This document shows positions 1 through 8,800 of a stretch of DNA of 64,000 nt, piece after piece. Within the stretch, counting starts at the first letter, position 1. Every line of letters starts with the position of its first letter. The notes beneath the pieces are model-generated. The model was not told where the DNA came from. It was given only the letters and a program-made list of their open reading frames with translations, and did not search any database. The stretch is from Paenibacillus melissococcoides (GTDB lineage: Bacteria > Bacillota > Bacilli > Paenibacillales > Paenibacillaceae), in assembly GCA_944800085.1 (NCBI GenBank), contig CALYLO010000013.1, forward strand, positions 101,001-165,000, in the 5' to 3' direction. A program made the translations under genes and the position numbers.

Positions 1-151
1 GCCTCAGCGGGAATGAGGGCCGGTCTGAAAGGCTTATCCCGACGCCCAATCGGCAAGCAGCGGAACAGCCGGTCCATGTCAGCAAGCCGGTCTCGTCTTG
101 CTCATGGATTGGGCATATTGATTATTATTTGGAAGAAAGTGCGGTGAAGCT
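1..151. other. Upstream region of uvrB, no gene recognised
   Basis: I see no convincing coding frame, RNA gene or clear promoter here. The stretch is GC-rich up to about position 110 and turns AT-rich just before uvrB, as a promoter and leader region would. It may include the 3' end of a gene that begins outside the window. I did not find a LexA-type operator that I would defend. Confidence 0.4.
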
Positions 152-2149
152 ATGGCGGAATGGGAAGTGTTGACGAAGCCGTTTGAGCTGGTATCGGAAT
201 TTGCGCCACAGGGAGATCAGCCGGGAGCGATCGACAAGCTAGTCGAAGGCGTGCATGAAGGCAAACGCCATCAGACGCTGCTTGGAGCGACGGGCACAGG
301 GAAGACGTTCACGATTGCCCAGACGATAGCCAGAGTGAACAAGCCGACGCTGGTCATTGCCCACAACAAGACGTTGGCGGCCCAGTTATGCAGCGAGTTC
401 CAGGAATTTTTCCCGAACAACGCCGTATCCTACTTCGTCAGCTATTACGATTACTATCAGCCGGAAGCGTACATTCCGTCTTCCGATACGTATATTGAGA
501 AGGATTCGAGCATCAACGAAGAGATCGACAAGCTGCGCCACTCGGCGACGAGCTCGCTGTTCGAGCGGCGGGACGTCATTATCGTCGCCAGCGTGTCGTG
601 CATCTACGGCTTGGGATCTCCGATGGAGTACGGGAGTCTGGTCTTGTCGCTGCGGACGGGGATGGAGAAGCCGCGCAATGCGATTCTGGCGAAGCTGGTC
701 GATATTCAGTATCAGCGCAATGATCTGAACTTCATCCGCGGCACGTTCCGGGTGCGCGGGGATGTCATTGAGATTTTCCCGGCCTCGAAGAGCGAGCATG
801 CCGTCCGCGTCGAGCTGTTCGGGGACGAGATTGAGCGCATCACCGAGATTGACGTGCTCACGGGCGAGATAATCGGCGAGCGCGATCATATCGCCATTTT
901 CCCGGCGTCCCACTTCGTTACGGCGGAGGAGACGATGAAGATCGCATTGAAAAATATCGAGCGCGAACTGGAGGAGCGGCTGGAGGAGCTGCGGAGCCAG
1001 GGCAAGCTGCTGGAAGCGCAGCGGCTGGAGCAGCGCACCCGGTACGATATCGAGATGATGCAGGAGATGGGCTTCTGCTCCGGCATCGAGAACTACTCCG
1101 GACCCCTAACGTTCCGCGAGCCCGGGTCGACGCCGTATACGCTGCTCGACTATTTCCCGGATGATTTCCTCGTCGTCGTCGATGAGTCGCACGTGACGCT
1201 GCCGCAGATTCGCGGCATGTACAACGGGGACCGGGCGCGGAAGGAAGTGCTCGTGGAGCACGGATTCCGGCTGCCTTCGGCGCTGGACAACCGGCCGCTG
1301 CGCTTCGAGGAATTCGAGTCGAAGGTGCCGCAGGCCATCTATGTCTCGGCGACGCCGGGACCTTATGAGCTGGAGCATTGCCCGACGATGATCGAGCAGA
1401 TTATCCGGCCGACCGGATTGCTTGATCCGGTTGTCGAGGTTCGGCCGACGAAGGGGCAGATTGACGATCTGCTTGAAGAGATCCGCCTGCGCCTGAAGAA
1501 GGACGAACGGGTGCTGGTCACAACCTTGACGAAGAAGATGGCCGAGGATCTGACCGATTATTTGAAGGAAATCGGAATCAAAGTCCGCTATCTTCACTCG
1601 GACGTCAAGACGCTGGAGCGGATGATGCTGCTTCGCGATCTGCGTCTTGGGGTATATGATGTGCTGATCGGGATTAACCTGCTAAGAGAAGGGCTCGATC
1701 TGCCGGAGGTGTCGCTGGTCGCTATACTGGATGCGGATAAGGAAGGCTTCCTGCGCGCCGAGCGTTCGCTCATTCAGACGATCGGGCGGGCGGCCCGGAA
1801 TGCCGACGGCCACGTCATTATGTACGCGGACAAGATAACCGAATCGATGGATAAGGCGATCAAGGAGACGGAGCGCCGCCGCGCCATTCAGATGGCGTAC
1901 AACGAGAAGCACGGCATTACGCCGCAGACCATTCGCAAAAAAATCCGCGAAGTCATCGAGGCGACGAAGACGGCGGAATCGAAGGCGGGCTACGATGTCG
2001 GCGCATCGGTGGAGAAGCTGTCGAAGAAGGATCGCCAGTCGGTCATTCAGCGGCTGGAGAAGGAAATGAAGGATGCGGCCAAGAACCTGCAGTTCGAGCG
2101 TGCGGCCGAGCTGCGCGACGCCTTGATGGAATTGCGGGCGATGGATTAG
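152..2149 (+). CDS. uvrB: UvrABC system protein B (excinuclease subunit B)
   Basis: UvrB is the damage-verifying helicase of bacterial nucleotide excision repair. UvrA loads it on the lesion, it opens the duplex with ATP, and it then recruits UvrC for incision. The 665-residue product has normal family length. Walker A is GATGTGKT at residues 45-52. The aromatic beta-hairpin that probes DNA is the [12 protein letters not shown] run from about residue 98. Helicase motif VI is QTIGRAARN near residue 545. The last 35 residues (ending [15 protein letters not shown]) form the UVR motif that contacts UvrC. The ATG start follows a weak GGTGA ribosome site. uvrA follows after about 50 bases, the usual Firmicute order, so the two are probably co-transcribed. 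Identification is secure. Confidence 0.98.
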   Translation: MAEWEVLTKPFELVSEFAPQGDQPGAIDKLVEGVHEGKRHQTLLGATGTGKTFTIAQTIARVNKPTLVIAHNKTLAAQLCSEFQEFFPNNAVSYFVSYYDYYQPEAYIPSSDTYIEKDSSINEEIDKLRHSATSSLFERRDVIIVASVSCIYGLGSPMEYGSLVLSLRTGMEKPRNAILAKLVDIQYQRNDLNFIRGTFRVRGDVIEIFPASKSEHAVRVELFGDEIERITEIDVLTGEIIGERDHIAIFPASHFVTAEETMKIALKNIERELEERLEELRSQGKLLEAQRLEQRTRYDIEMMQEMGFCSGIENYSGPLTFREPGSTPYTLLDYFPDDFLVVVDESHVTLPQIRGMYNGDRARKEVLVEHGFRLPSALDNRPLRFEEFESKVPQAIYVSATPGPYELEHCPTMIEQIIRPTGLLDPVVEVRPTKGQIDDLLEEIRLRLKKDERVLVTTLTKKMAEDLTDYLKEIGIKVRYLHSDVKTLERMMLLRDLRLGVYDVLIGINLLREGLDLPEVSLVAILDADKEGFLRAERSLIQTIGRAARNADGHVIMYADKITESMDKAIKETERRRAIQMAYNEKHGITPQTIRKKIREVIEATKTAESKAGYDVGASVEKLSKKDRQSVIQRLEKEMKDAAKNLQFERAAELRDALMELRAMD

Positions 2150-2201
2150 TAATTAAAGGCTTGAAGTGGTTCGAGTGGACCCGAAGCGGGAGGTTAAAAC
2201 A

Positions 2202-5084
2202 TTGGCGAGTGAACATATCGTGATCAAAGGGGCGAGGGCCCACAACCTGAAAAATATTGACGTAACGATTCCGCGCGACAAGTTCGTCGTGCTCACCGGA
2301 TTGAGCGGCTCGGGCAAATCCTCGCTGGCGTTCGATACGATTTATGCCGAAGGCCAGCGCCGCTATGTGGAGTCGCTCTCCGCCTATGCGCGCCAGTTCC
2401 TCGGGCAGATGGAGAAGCCGGACGTAGATTCGATTGACGGCCTGTCGCCCGCCATCTCCATCGACCAGAAGACGACGAGCCGCAACCCGCGTTCCACCGT
2501 CGGAACGGTAACGGAGATTTACGACTATTTGCGGCTGCTGTACGCGCGGATTGGGCGGCCCCATTGTCCGGTGCACGGCATCGAGATTACGTCGCAGACG
2601 GTCGAACAGATGGTGGACCGCATTATGGCATATCCGGATCGGACCCGGCTGCAGATTCTGGCTCCGGTCATCTCCGGGCGCAAGGGCGAGCATAAAGGCG
2701 TCTTTGCCGACATCCAGAAGCAGGGCTTCGTGCGGGTACGGGTGCGGGTCGACGGCGAGATCCGCGACGTGTCGGAGACGATCGAGCTGGAGAAGAACCG
2801 GAAGCATAATATTGAAGTGGTCGTCGACCGCATTGTCGTGAAGGACGATGTGCAGGCGCGTCTGGCCGATTCGATCGAGACGGCGCTCCATATGTCGGGC
2901 GGGCGGATTATCGTCGATATCATCGGCGAAGAAGAGCTGGTCTTCAGCTCGAATCTGGCGTGTCCGGAGTGCGGCTTCAGCATTGACGAGCTGTCGCCGC
3001 GGATGTTCTCCTTCAACAGTCCGTTCGGCGCCTGCCCGGATTGCGACGGTCTCGGCGTCAAAATGATCGTCGATCCGGAGCTGCTCGTTCCGGACTCGTC
3101 CAAGACGATCGAGGATGGGGCGTTCGAGGCGTGGGCAGGCAGCACGTCGAACTATTACCCGCAGTTCCTGCAAGCGGTATGCGAGCATTACGGCATACCG
3201 ACGGATGTGCCCGTGTCGCAGCTTGAGCCGGAGCAGATGACGAAGCTGCTGCATGGCACGGGGGGAGAGAAGGTGCGCTTCCGCTATGAGAACGACTTCG
3301 GTCACAAGAAGGAGGCGCAGGTGGCGTTCGAAGGGATTATTCATAACCTGGAACGGCGCTACCGCGAGACGGCATCGGAAGGCATCCGCGAGCATATTGA
3401 AGGCTTCATGAGCGCCAAGCCATGCGGCACCTGCAAAGGGCATCGCTTGCGCAAGGAAAGTCTCGCCGTTACCATCAATGATCAAAATATGGCGTATGTC
3501 ACGGCGCTCTCTATCGGGGAGGCGCAGCGTTTCTTCTCGAGTCTCGAGCTGACGGAGAAGGAGCAGATGATCGCCCATCTCATCCTGAAGGAGATCAACG
3601 CCCGGCTTGGCTTCCTGGTGAACGTCGGACTGGATTACTTGACGCTGAGCCGCGCGGCGGGAACGCTGTCCGGCGGCGAAGCGCAGCGCATCCGGCTCGC
3701 GACCCAGATTGGCTCCAGCCTCATGGGCGTGCTGTATATTTTAGACGAGCCGAGCATCGGGCTGCATCAACGCGACAACGATCGCTTGATTCAGACGCTG
3801 GAGCATATGCGGGATCTCGGCAACACGCTTATCGTCGTCGAGCATGACGAAGACACGATGCTAGCGGCGGACCATATCATCGATATCGGTCCGGGCGCGG
3901 GAATTCACGGCGGGCAGGTTATCGCCGAAGGGACGCCAGAAGAGATTATGAAGGACAAGCATTCGCTTACGGGTCAATATTTGAGCGGGCGCAAGTTCAT
4001 CCCCGTTCCGGCGAAGCGCCGCGCCCCGGACGGACGCTGGCTCGAAATCATCGGCGCCAAGGAGAACAATCTGCGCAGCGTGAACGTGAAGTTCCCGCTC
4101 GGCGTATTCACGGCGGTGACCGGCGTATCCGGCTCCGGCAAGTCGACGCTGGTGAACGAGATTCTTTATAAGACATTGGCGAGAGATTTGAACCGGGCGA
4201 AGGTGCGTCCGGGACAGTACAAGGAGATTCGCGGCCTTGAGCATATCGACAAGGTCGTCGATATCGACCAGTCGCCGATCGGACGGACGCCGCGCTCTAA
4301 TCCGGCGACGTATACCGGCGTGTTCGACGATATCCGCGATCTGTTCTCGACGACGAATGAAGCGAAGATTCGCGGCTACAAGAAGGGCCGCTTCAGCTTC
4401 AACGTCAAGGGCGGCCGTTGCGAGGCCTGCCGGGGCGACGGGATTATCAAGATTGAGATGCACTTCCTGCCGGATGTATACGTTCCTTGCGAAGTGTGCA
4501 AGGGCAAACGTTATAATCGGGAGACGCTGGAAGTGAAATATAAAGGCAAGAGCATCGCCGATGTGCTGGAGATGACGATCGAGGATGCGGCGGAGTTCTT
4601 CCAGAACGTGCCGCGCATTCACCGCAAAATCCAGACGCTGCTCGATGTCGGGCTCGGCTACATGAAGCTCGGCCAGCCGGCGACAACCCTGTCTGGGGGC
4701 GAAGCCCAGCGGGTGAAGCTTGCCGCAGAGCTGCATCGCCGCAGCACGGGCAAGACATTTTACATTCTCGACGAGCCGACGACCGGTCTGCATGTCGCGG
4801 ATATCGACCGCCTGTTGCAGGTGCTGCATCGCCTCGTTGATTCCGGCGAGACGGTGCTCGTCATTGAGCATAACCTCGACGTGATCAAGACGGCCGACTA
4901 CCTGGTCGACCTCGGCCCGGAAGGCGGCAGCGGCGGCGGCACGATCGTGGCCACTGGCACGCCGGAACAGGTCGTGAAGGTGGCAGGCTCCTACACGGGC
5001 CGCTACTTGAAGCCGATTCTGGAACGGGATCGGGAACGGACCGCGCAGCTGGAGACGGCCTGCAGCGTAGCCCAGGAAGTATAA
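2202..5084 (+). CDS. uvrA: UvrABC system protein A (excinuclease subunit A)
   Basis: UvrA is the dimeric ABC-type ATPase that scans DNA for bulky lesions and hands them to UvrB. Both ATPase halves are present: Walker [13 protein letters not shown] near the N-terminus and [12 protein letters not shown] in the second half, each with an LSGGEAQR signature ([13 protein letters not shown] and [13 protein letters not shown]). Zinc-binding cysteines are seen in [11 protein letters not shown]...CPDCDGLG and in CEACRGDG...[11 protein letters not shown] chose the TTG at 2202 (960 residues) because GGGAGG lies 8 bases upstream and the product then begins [15 protein letters not shown], where the family normally starts. 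An in-frame GTG at 2166 would add 12 unconserved residues. No clear terminator separates the gene from the mobile elements beginning 54 bases downstream. Confidence 0.97.
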   Translation: MASEHIVIKGARAHNLKNIDVTIPRDKFVVLTGLSGSGKSSLAFDTIYAEGQRRYVESLSAYARQFLGQMEKPDVDSIDGLSPAISIDQKTTSRNPRSTVGTVTEIYDYLRLLYARIGRPHCPVHGIEITSQTVEQMVDRIMAYPDRTRLQILAPVISGRKGEHKGVFADIQKQGFVRVRVRVDGEIRDVSETIELEKNRKHNIEVVVDRIVVKDDVQARLADSIETALHMSGGRIIVDIIGEEELVFSSNLACPECGFSIDELSPRMFSFNSPFGACPDCDGLGVKMIVDPELLVPDSSKTIEDGAFEAWAGSTSNYYPQFLQAVCEHYGIPTDVPVSQLEPEQMTKLLHGTGGEKVRFRYENDFGHKKEAQVAFEGIIHNLERRYRETASEGIREHIEGFMSAKPCGTCKGHRLRKESLAVTINDQNMAYVTALSIGEAQRFFSSLELTEKEQMIAHLILKEINARLGFLVNVGLDYLTLSRAAGTLSGGEAQRIRLATQIGSSLMGVLYILDEPSIGLHQRDNDRLIQTLEHMRDLGNTLIVVEHDEDTMLAADHIIDIGPGAGIHGGQVIAEGTPEEIMKDKHSLTGQYLSGRKFIPVPAKRRAPDGRWLEIIGAKENNLRSVNVKFPLGVFTAVTGVSGSGKSTLVNEILYKTLARDLNRAKVRPGQYKEIRGLEHIDKVVDIDQSPIGRTPRSNPATYTGVFDDIRDLFSTTNEAKIRGYKKGRFSFNVKGGRCEACRGDGIIKIEMHFLPDVYVPCEVCKGKRYNRETLEVKYKGKSIADVLEMTIEDAAEFFQNVPRIHRKIQTLLDVGLGYMKLGQPATTLSGGEAQRVKLAAELHRRSTGKTFYILDEPTTGLHVADIDRLLQVLHRLVDSGETVLVIEHNLDVIKTADYLVDLGPEGGSGGGTIVATGTPEQVVKVAGSYTGRYLKPILERDRERTAQLETACSVAQEV

Positions 5085-5275
5085 ACGCCAAGGACCGCTC
5101 CGGCATACCGCGGCCAACTTGCCAAATATATAGAAGAAGGGGCTGTCCCATAAGTAGTTTTTAGCTACACTGAGACAACCCCACTTGCTTCTTACAAATC
5201 GACTTGCCAAAAAAACTGCGAAATTACAGTTTTCCCTTGTGAAGTTTCCTCCGTTAAAGGAATTCCTGCAAAACC

Positions 5276-6839
5276 CAGAGTGTTGAGAAAGTCTATGTTA
5301 ATTACCCATTCACCGCGTTAATTTGGTATAATGTTCTTATCATAATCCATGGAAAGCGCGGTGTTTGTATGCTTTACACGAATGATCCCAACCCACAACT
5401 GGACTATGAACTGGTTTGTCTTGAGCATATGGTTGCCCCTGATCACTTGCTTCGTCATATCGATAAACATATTGATTTTACCTTTATTTTGGACCTTGTG
5501 CGTCCTTACTACAGCGAGTCGAACGGCCGACCATCTGTGGATCCCATTGTGTTCTTTAAAATGCTGCTGATCGGCTACTTGTATAACATTCGCTCAGAGC
5601 GAGAACTGGAGCGAGTCGTCAACGATTCCCTGGCTTTTCGGTGGTTCTTACGGCTCGGGCTTTCCGGCAAAGCGCCTGACCATTCGATCTTTAGCTGGAA
5701 CCGGAAAAATCGGTTTAAGGATACTACCGTCTTCCAAGATATCTTCGATAATATCGTTCAGCAGGCGATTCAGCACAACATGGTGGGAGGGCGGCTGCTC
5801 TTTACCGACTCCACGCATATCAAGGCAAATGCCAATAACGGACGGTACGAGAAACGAGAAGTCACTTGTACGCCTTATGAATATCTCCAAGAGCTGGAGC
5901 AAGCCGTGAATGAGGATCGGGTCGCTTTTGGAAAAAAGCCACTGCCTCCCAAAGAGGAGGCCGAAACCAAGGAACAAAAAGTTAGCTTAACAGATCCGGA
6001 TAGCGGAAACCTGAATCGGGATGGAAAACCGGAAGGGTTTCATTATTTAGATCACCGCACCGTAGATCATAAATACAACGTGATTACGGACTGCTACGTT
6101 ACGCCTGGAAATGTGAATGATTCGGTTGTTTATGTGGATCGTCTACTACATCAAATAGAGAAGTTTGGCTGGGAAAAGTCGCTGGAGGCCGTTGCACTCG
6201 ACTCTGGTTACATGACGGCCTATGTTTGTTACCGTACGAACAAATTAAACATCACGGCAGTTATTCCAGAGCGTTCGACCCGTGAACACGGTGTATTTCC
6301 CAAAGAGAAATTTCATTATGATGCAGAAAAGAATGTTTTTATCTGTCCAAACCAGCAAGAACTCACGTACCGCACCACAACACGAAAAGGATTCAGAGAT
6401 TATAAATCCGATCCCAAACAATGCGCTGCCTGTCCATTATTGAGCAAGTGTAACGAGAACAAAAATAAACAACGCACCATACAACGGCATATCTGGGAAG
6501 AACACAAAGAGAAAGTAGTTCAAAACTTCCAGAGTGAGAGCGGAAAAGCCGTTTATGCCCTACGCGCCCAAACCATTGAGCGAAGTTTCGCGGATGCCAA
6601 AGTGCTCCATGGACTTCGCTATTGCCGGTTTCGGGGAAGAGACAAGGTGCAGGAGCAAGTGCTGATGACAGCCACTGCACAGAACATAAAAAAGATAGCC
6701 ACACATCTCGCCAGAAGGGTGGGGTAAAGCAAAGACCCCATCCCCCCTCCATTCTCTCTCACCAAACACCACTTTTTCCCAGCAAAATGATATTACATTG
6801 ATATTACTTCGTAAAAAACAGGGGTTTTCCAACAGCCTG
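5276..6839 (+). mobile_element. IS1182-type insertion sequence with 6-bp target duplication
   Basis: This 1,564-bp element carries one full-length transposase gene. Its ends are imperfect inverted repeats: CAGAGTGTTGAGAAAGTC at the left, and at the right a sequence whose complement reads CAGGCTGTTGGAAAACCCC. The flanking hexamer AAAACC is duplicated at 5270-5275 and 6840-6845. That hexamer is exactly the loop of a perfect 9-bp hairpin formed by 5261-5269 and 6846-6854, so the element jumped into the hairpin loop. An extended -10 promoter (TGGTATAAT at 5324-5332) precedes the transposase. The element looks complete and possibly active. Confidence 0.8.
5369..6727 (+). CDS. IS1182 family transposase
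   Basis: This 452-residue DDE transposase is presumed to cut and paste its own IS. The N-terminal 90 residues (GRPSVDPIVFFKMLLIGYL, then RSERELERVV) are the helical DUF772-type domain common to IS5/IS1182 enzymes. Candidate catalytic residues are the Asp in LFTDSTHIKANAN, the Asp in VALDSGYMTAY, and the Glu in ERSFADAKVLHGLRYCRFRG, a motif typical of the IS1182 group. Four cysteines in CAACPLLSKC and nearby may bind metal. The ATG at 5369 is downstream of an extended -10 promoter, and its ribosome site is weak. The gene is intact and fills nearly the whole element. Confidence 0.92.
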   Translation: MLYTNDPNPQLDYELVCLEHMVAPDHLLRHIDKHIDFTFILDLVRPYYSESNGRPSVDPIVFFKMLLIGYLYNIRSERELERVVNDSLAFRWFLRLGLSGKAPDHSIFSWNRKNRFKDTTVFQDIFDNIVQQAIQHNMVGGRLLFTDSTHIKANANNGRYEKREVTCTPYEYLQELEQAVNEDRVAFGKKPLPPKEEAETKEQKVSLTDPDSGNLNRDGKPEGFHYLDHRTVDHKYNVITDCYVTPGNVNDSVVYVDRLLHQIEKFGWEKSLEAVALDSGYMTAYVCYRTNKLNITAVIPERSTREHGVFPKEKFHYDAEKNVFICPNQQELTYRTTTRKGFRDYKSDPKQCAACPLLSKCNENKNKQRTIQRHIWEEHKEKVVQNFQSESGKAVYALRAQTIERSFADAKVLHGLRYCRFRGRDKVQEQVLMTATAQNIKKIATHLARRVG

Positions 6840-6866
6840 AAAACCGCAGGAATTTCAGCTATACCA

Positions 6867-8402
6867 CACTAGCGTTGCATAGAACCTGACATGAAGAAGA
6901 CTTTAAACTCCAGATACGGAACTAATAATCATTATTTATATATATTTACAGTTTCTTTTTTCCTAGCAAAGCCAAAAGTCGATCTCCTCCTAAACCATAG
7001 GAACATGTTACCATCAAATGTTAATATGCCATTATTACCTATTTAATCACCACTTTAACGGTCTTACATTGCTTTGGGTGTTTTCGTGGTCGACCACCCT
7101 TTCGTTTCTTCCGCCTGCCCTTCGAGTGCTTGGTTGGTTTGCGGTGCAGTGCCATCAAAAATTGATCCCACGTTTTATTCATATAGACCCGAAGCAGCTT
7201 TAGAAATGACCATAGCGTTTGAGTGGTGTCAGCCTCCTTCCGGACCAACATGACTAAACCATATGCGATGAAGGCTAAAAAAATCTGGTTCCATACTGCC
7301 TCTGGATGGAAACTGTACAAATGGACTAAGCTCATATGTTGCTTCATCCATTTAAAGAATAATTCAATCATCCAGCGGCGCCGATAAATCTCGCAGATTT
7401 GGGCTGCGGACTTATCCCAGACATTCGTAAGCACACGGTACTGGCGGTTCTTCTCATCGGTATACTCCACTAACCGGAGCTGGGCTTCTATCACATGGCC
7501 TTCTTCATCCTTGTAGCTCACGATCACGTCAGCATCACGCACCACAGGCGTCGTTTCATCGATCTCGTGCTCGCAGATGATCGCCGTCTTGTTGCTTTTC
7601 TTAATGCGTGCCACGAAGCGTAGATTATCATCCAGCCACTGCTTATAGTGACCATATGTGATGTACCCGCGATCCAAAACATGAATGGCATCTTTATCGA
7701 TCACCAGATCCAAAGCCACTTCGCTGTCAGCAACGCCTCGTGTGGAACAAACAATGTTTTCGGGATAGACGGTATCCGGGTCGCAAACAGCAAGTTTGGT
7801 GTGGATCTTTACCCCGTTGCTGTGTTTGGAGCAGTAGGCCCATTTTCCAGCGACATCAGGGAGTGTAAGTACCGTTGAATCGACAATGCTCAGTTTCCCG
7901 ATGCCGGGGATACCCTGCTTCGGATAAAGTTGTTGCAAACGTTGTGTCACTTGAATCCATAGCTGCTGCAACACCGGTAAAGGCAACGCTCTGAGTGTAC
8001 GTACGAGTTGGGAAGCGCTAATGGATTTCAAGTGGATCGCCTGCTGCAGCTGTTCGTTCGCACGCAACGCGTTGCAGATATCTTCGAGGTCCGTGCGTTT
8101 ATTCAATTGAGCATCAATGAGTAGTTTGATCGCTCTCACGAGTGTAAACTTTCGTCGATAATTGAAGATTGGGAATTCGTCGTCCGAGAGCTGAATCAAA
8201 TTTAGGCATTTACAAATGACGGTCTGATCTGGTATATTACCCATGGTCTTTTCTCCTTTTGGTGAGGGAATGGGTAACATGCCTATCCTTCAACATTAGG
8301 AGATTTTTTTATGAGTTACCAGATATAATCGATCAATAAATTGAAGAAAAAGTAATTAATGAGAAATATATTTTTCATGTCAGGTTTGGTGCAAGGCTAG
8401 TG
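6867..8402 (-). mobile_element. IS4-type insertion sequence with 9-bp target duplication
   Basis: This 1,536-bp element has 29-base imperfect inverted ends: the left begins CACTAGCGTTGCAT and runs to CCTGACATGAA, and the right ends GGCTAGTG. It is flanked by a perfect 9-base duplication, GCTATACCA, at 6858-6866 and 8403-8411. It carries a single transposase gene on the minus strand. It lies only 12 bases from the hairpin arm that flanks the IS1182-type element, so two independent insertions hit the same short spacer region. Confidence 0.88.
7039..8244 (-). CDS. IS4 family transposase
   Basis: This is a DDE transposase of 401 residues. Its N-terminal part (YRRKFTLVRAIKLLIDAQLN and following) matches the DUF4372-type domain found in one IS4 subgroup. 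Candidate catalytic residues are the Asp in SIVDSTVLTLPD, the Asp in IHVLDRGYITYGHY, and the Glu of the Y-R-E-K signature in YRRRWMIELFFKWMKQ. The C-terminus is strongly basic (KGRRKKRKGGRPRKH). I chose the ATG at 8244 because AAAGGAG lies 8 bases upstream. An in-frame ATG at 8280 would add 12 residues but has no good ribosome site. The gene is intact. Confidence 0.92.
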   Translation of the reverse strand: MGNIPDQTVICKCLNLIQLSDDEFPIFNYRRKFTLVRAIKLLIDAQLNKRTDLEDICNALRANEQLQQAIHLKSISASQLVRTLRALPLPVLQQLWIQVTQRLQQLYPKQGIPGIGKLSIVDSTVLTLPDVAGKWAYCSKHSNGVKIHTKLAVCDPDTVYPENIVCSTRGVADSEVALDLVIDKDAIHVLDRGYITYGHYKQWLDDNLRFVARIKKSNKTAIICEHEIDETTPVVRDADVIVSYKDEEGHVIEAQLRLVEYTDEKNRQYRVLTNVWDKSAAQICEIYRRRWMIELFFKWMKQHMSLVHLYSFHPEAVWNQIFLAFIAYGLVMLVRKEADTTQTLWSFLKLLRVYMNKTWDQFLMALHRKPTKHSKGRRKKRKGGRPRKHPKQCKTVKVVIK

Positions 8403-8800
8403 GCTATACCAATGGATTGAAAGAAAAAATCGGCGAAAATGATGCATTTTTGCAGGAATGGCATCAGATCGCTGCTGAAATCGCGTAAATTTCTGCACAT
8501 ATGCAGGATTCGCTGCCTCCCCCTCTTCCGCCGCTCGTCCCGCCGCCACTCTCCCACCTCCACATTCGTCACATCTCACCGTCTCCCCACCTCCGCAATT
8601 CGCGGCTGTCCCGTCCTGTCCTCCCTCATTTTTCTTTGACTTATTGGACAGCCCCTTTTTTAATGTTAGAAGGGGCATTATTTTGCTTGACGACTATATG
8701 TATATTGAAGCCTTATGTGCTAACTCCTCGCGCCTCAGGGAAGTAGCAATATTACTGGAAACTTACGGACAACTCCTGCGCCTCAGACAGGTGGCAGTAT

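Larger units (their letters stand above)
5139..8655. repeat. MITE-like noncoding element (402 bp) split by two IS insertions
   Basis: A 17-base end GGGGCTGTCCCATAAGT at 5139-5155 is repeated in inverted form at 8639-8655 with one mismatch (ACTTATTGGACAGCCCC). Removing the IS1182-type and IS4-type insertions with one copy of each target duplication leaves 402 bases: 5139-5275, 6846-6866 and 8412-8655. These have no plausible coding frame. The interior holds a perfect 9-bp hairpin (AATTCCTGC, loop AAAACC, GCAGGAATT) and a pyrimidine-rich stretch around 8510-8620. Terminal inverted repeats and the lack of a gene suggest a non-autonomous element or an intergenic repeat family. I could not identify its own target duplication. 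Confidence 0.55.

Noticed and set aside
2043-3578. Long minus-strand frame of 511 codons opposite uvrA
   Set aside because: It is antisense to a clear uvrA, has an Arg/His/Leu-rich composition typical of the complement of GC-rich codons, and lacks a ribosome site. Similar shadows at 3861-5210, 23612-24805, 25153-26592, 27400-28875 and 62736-63872 were rejected for the same reason.
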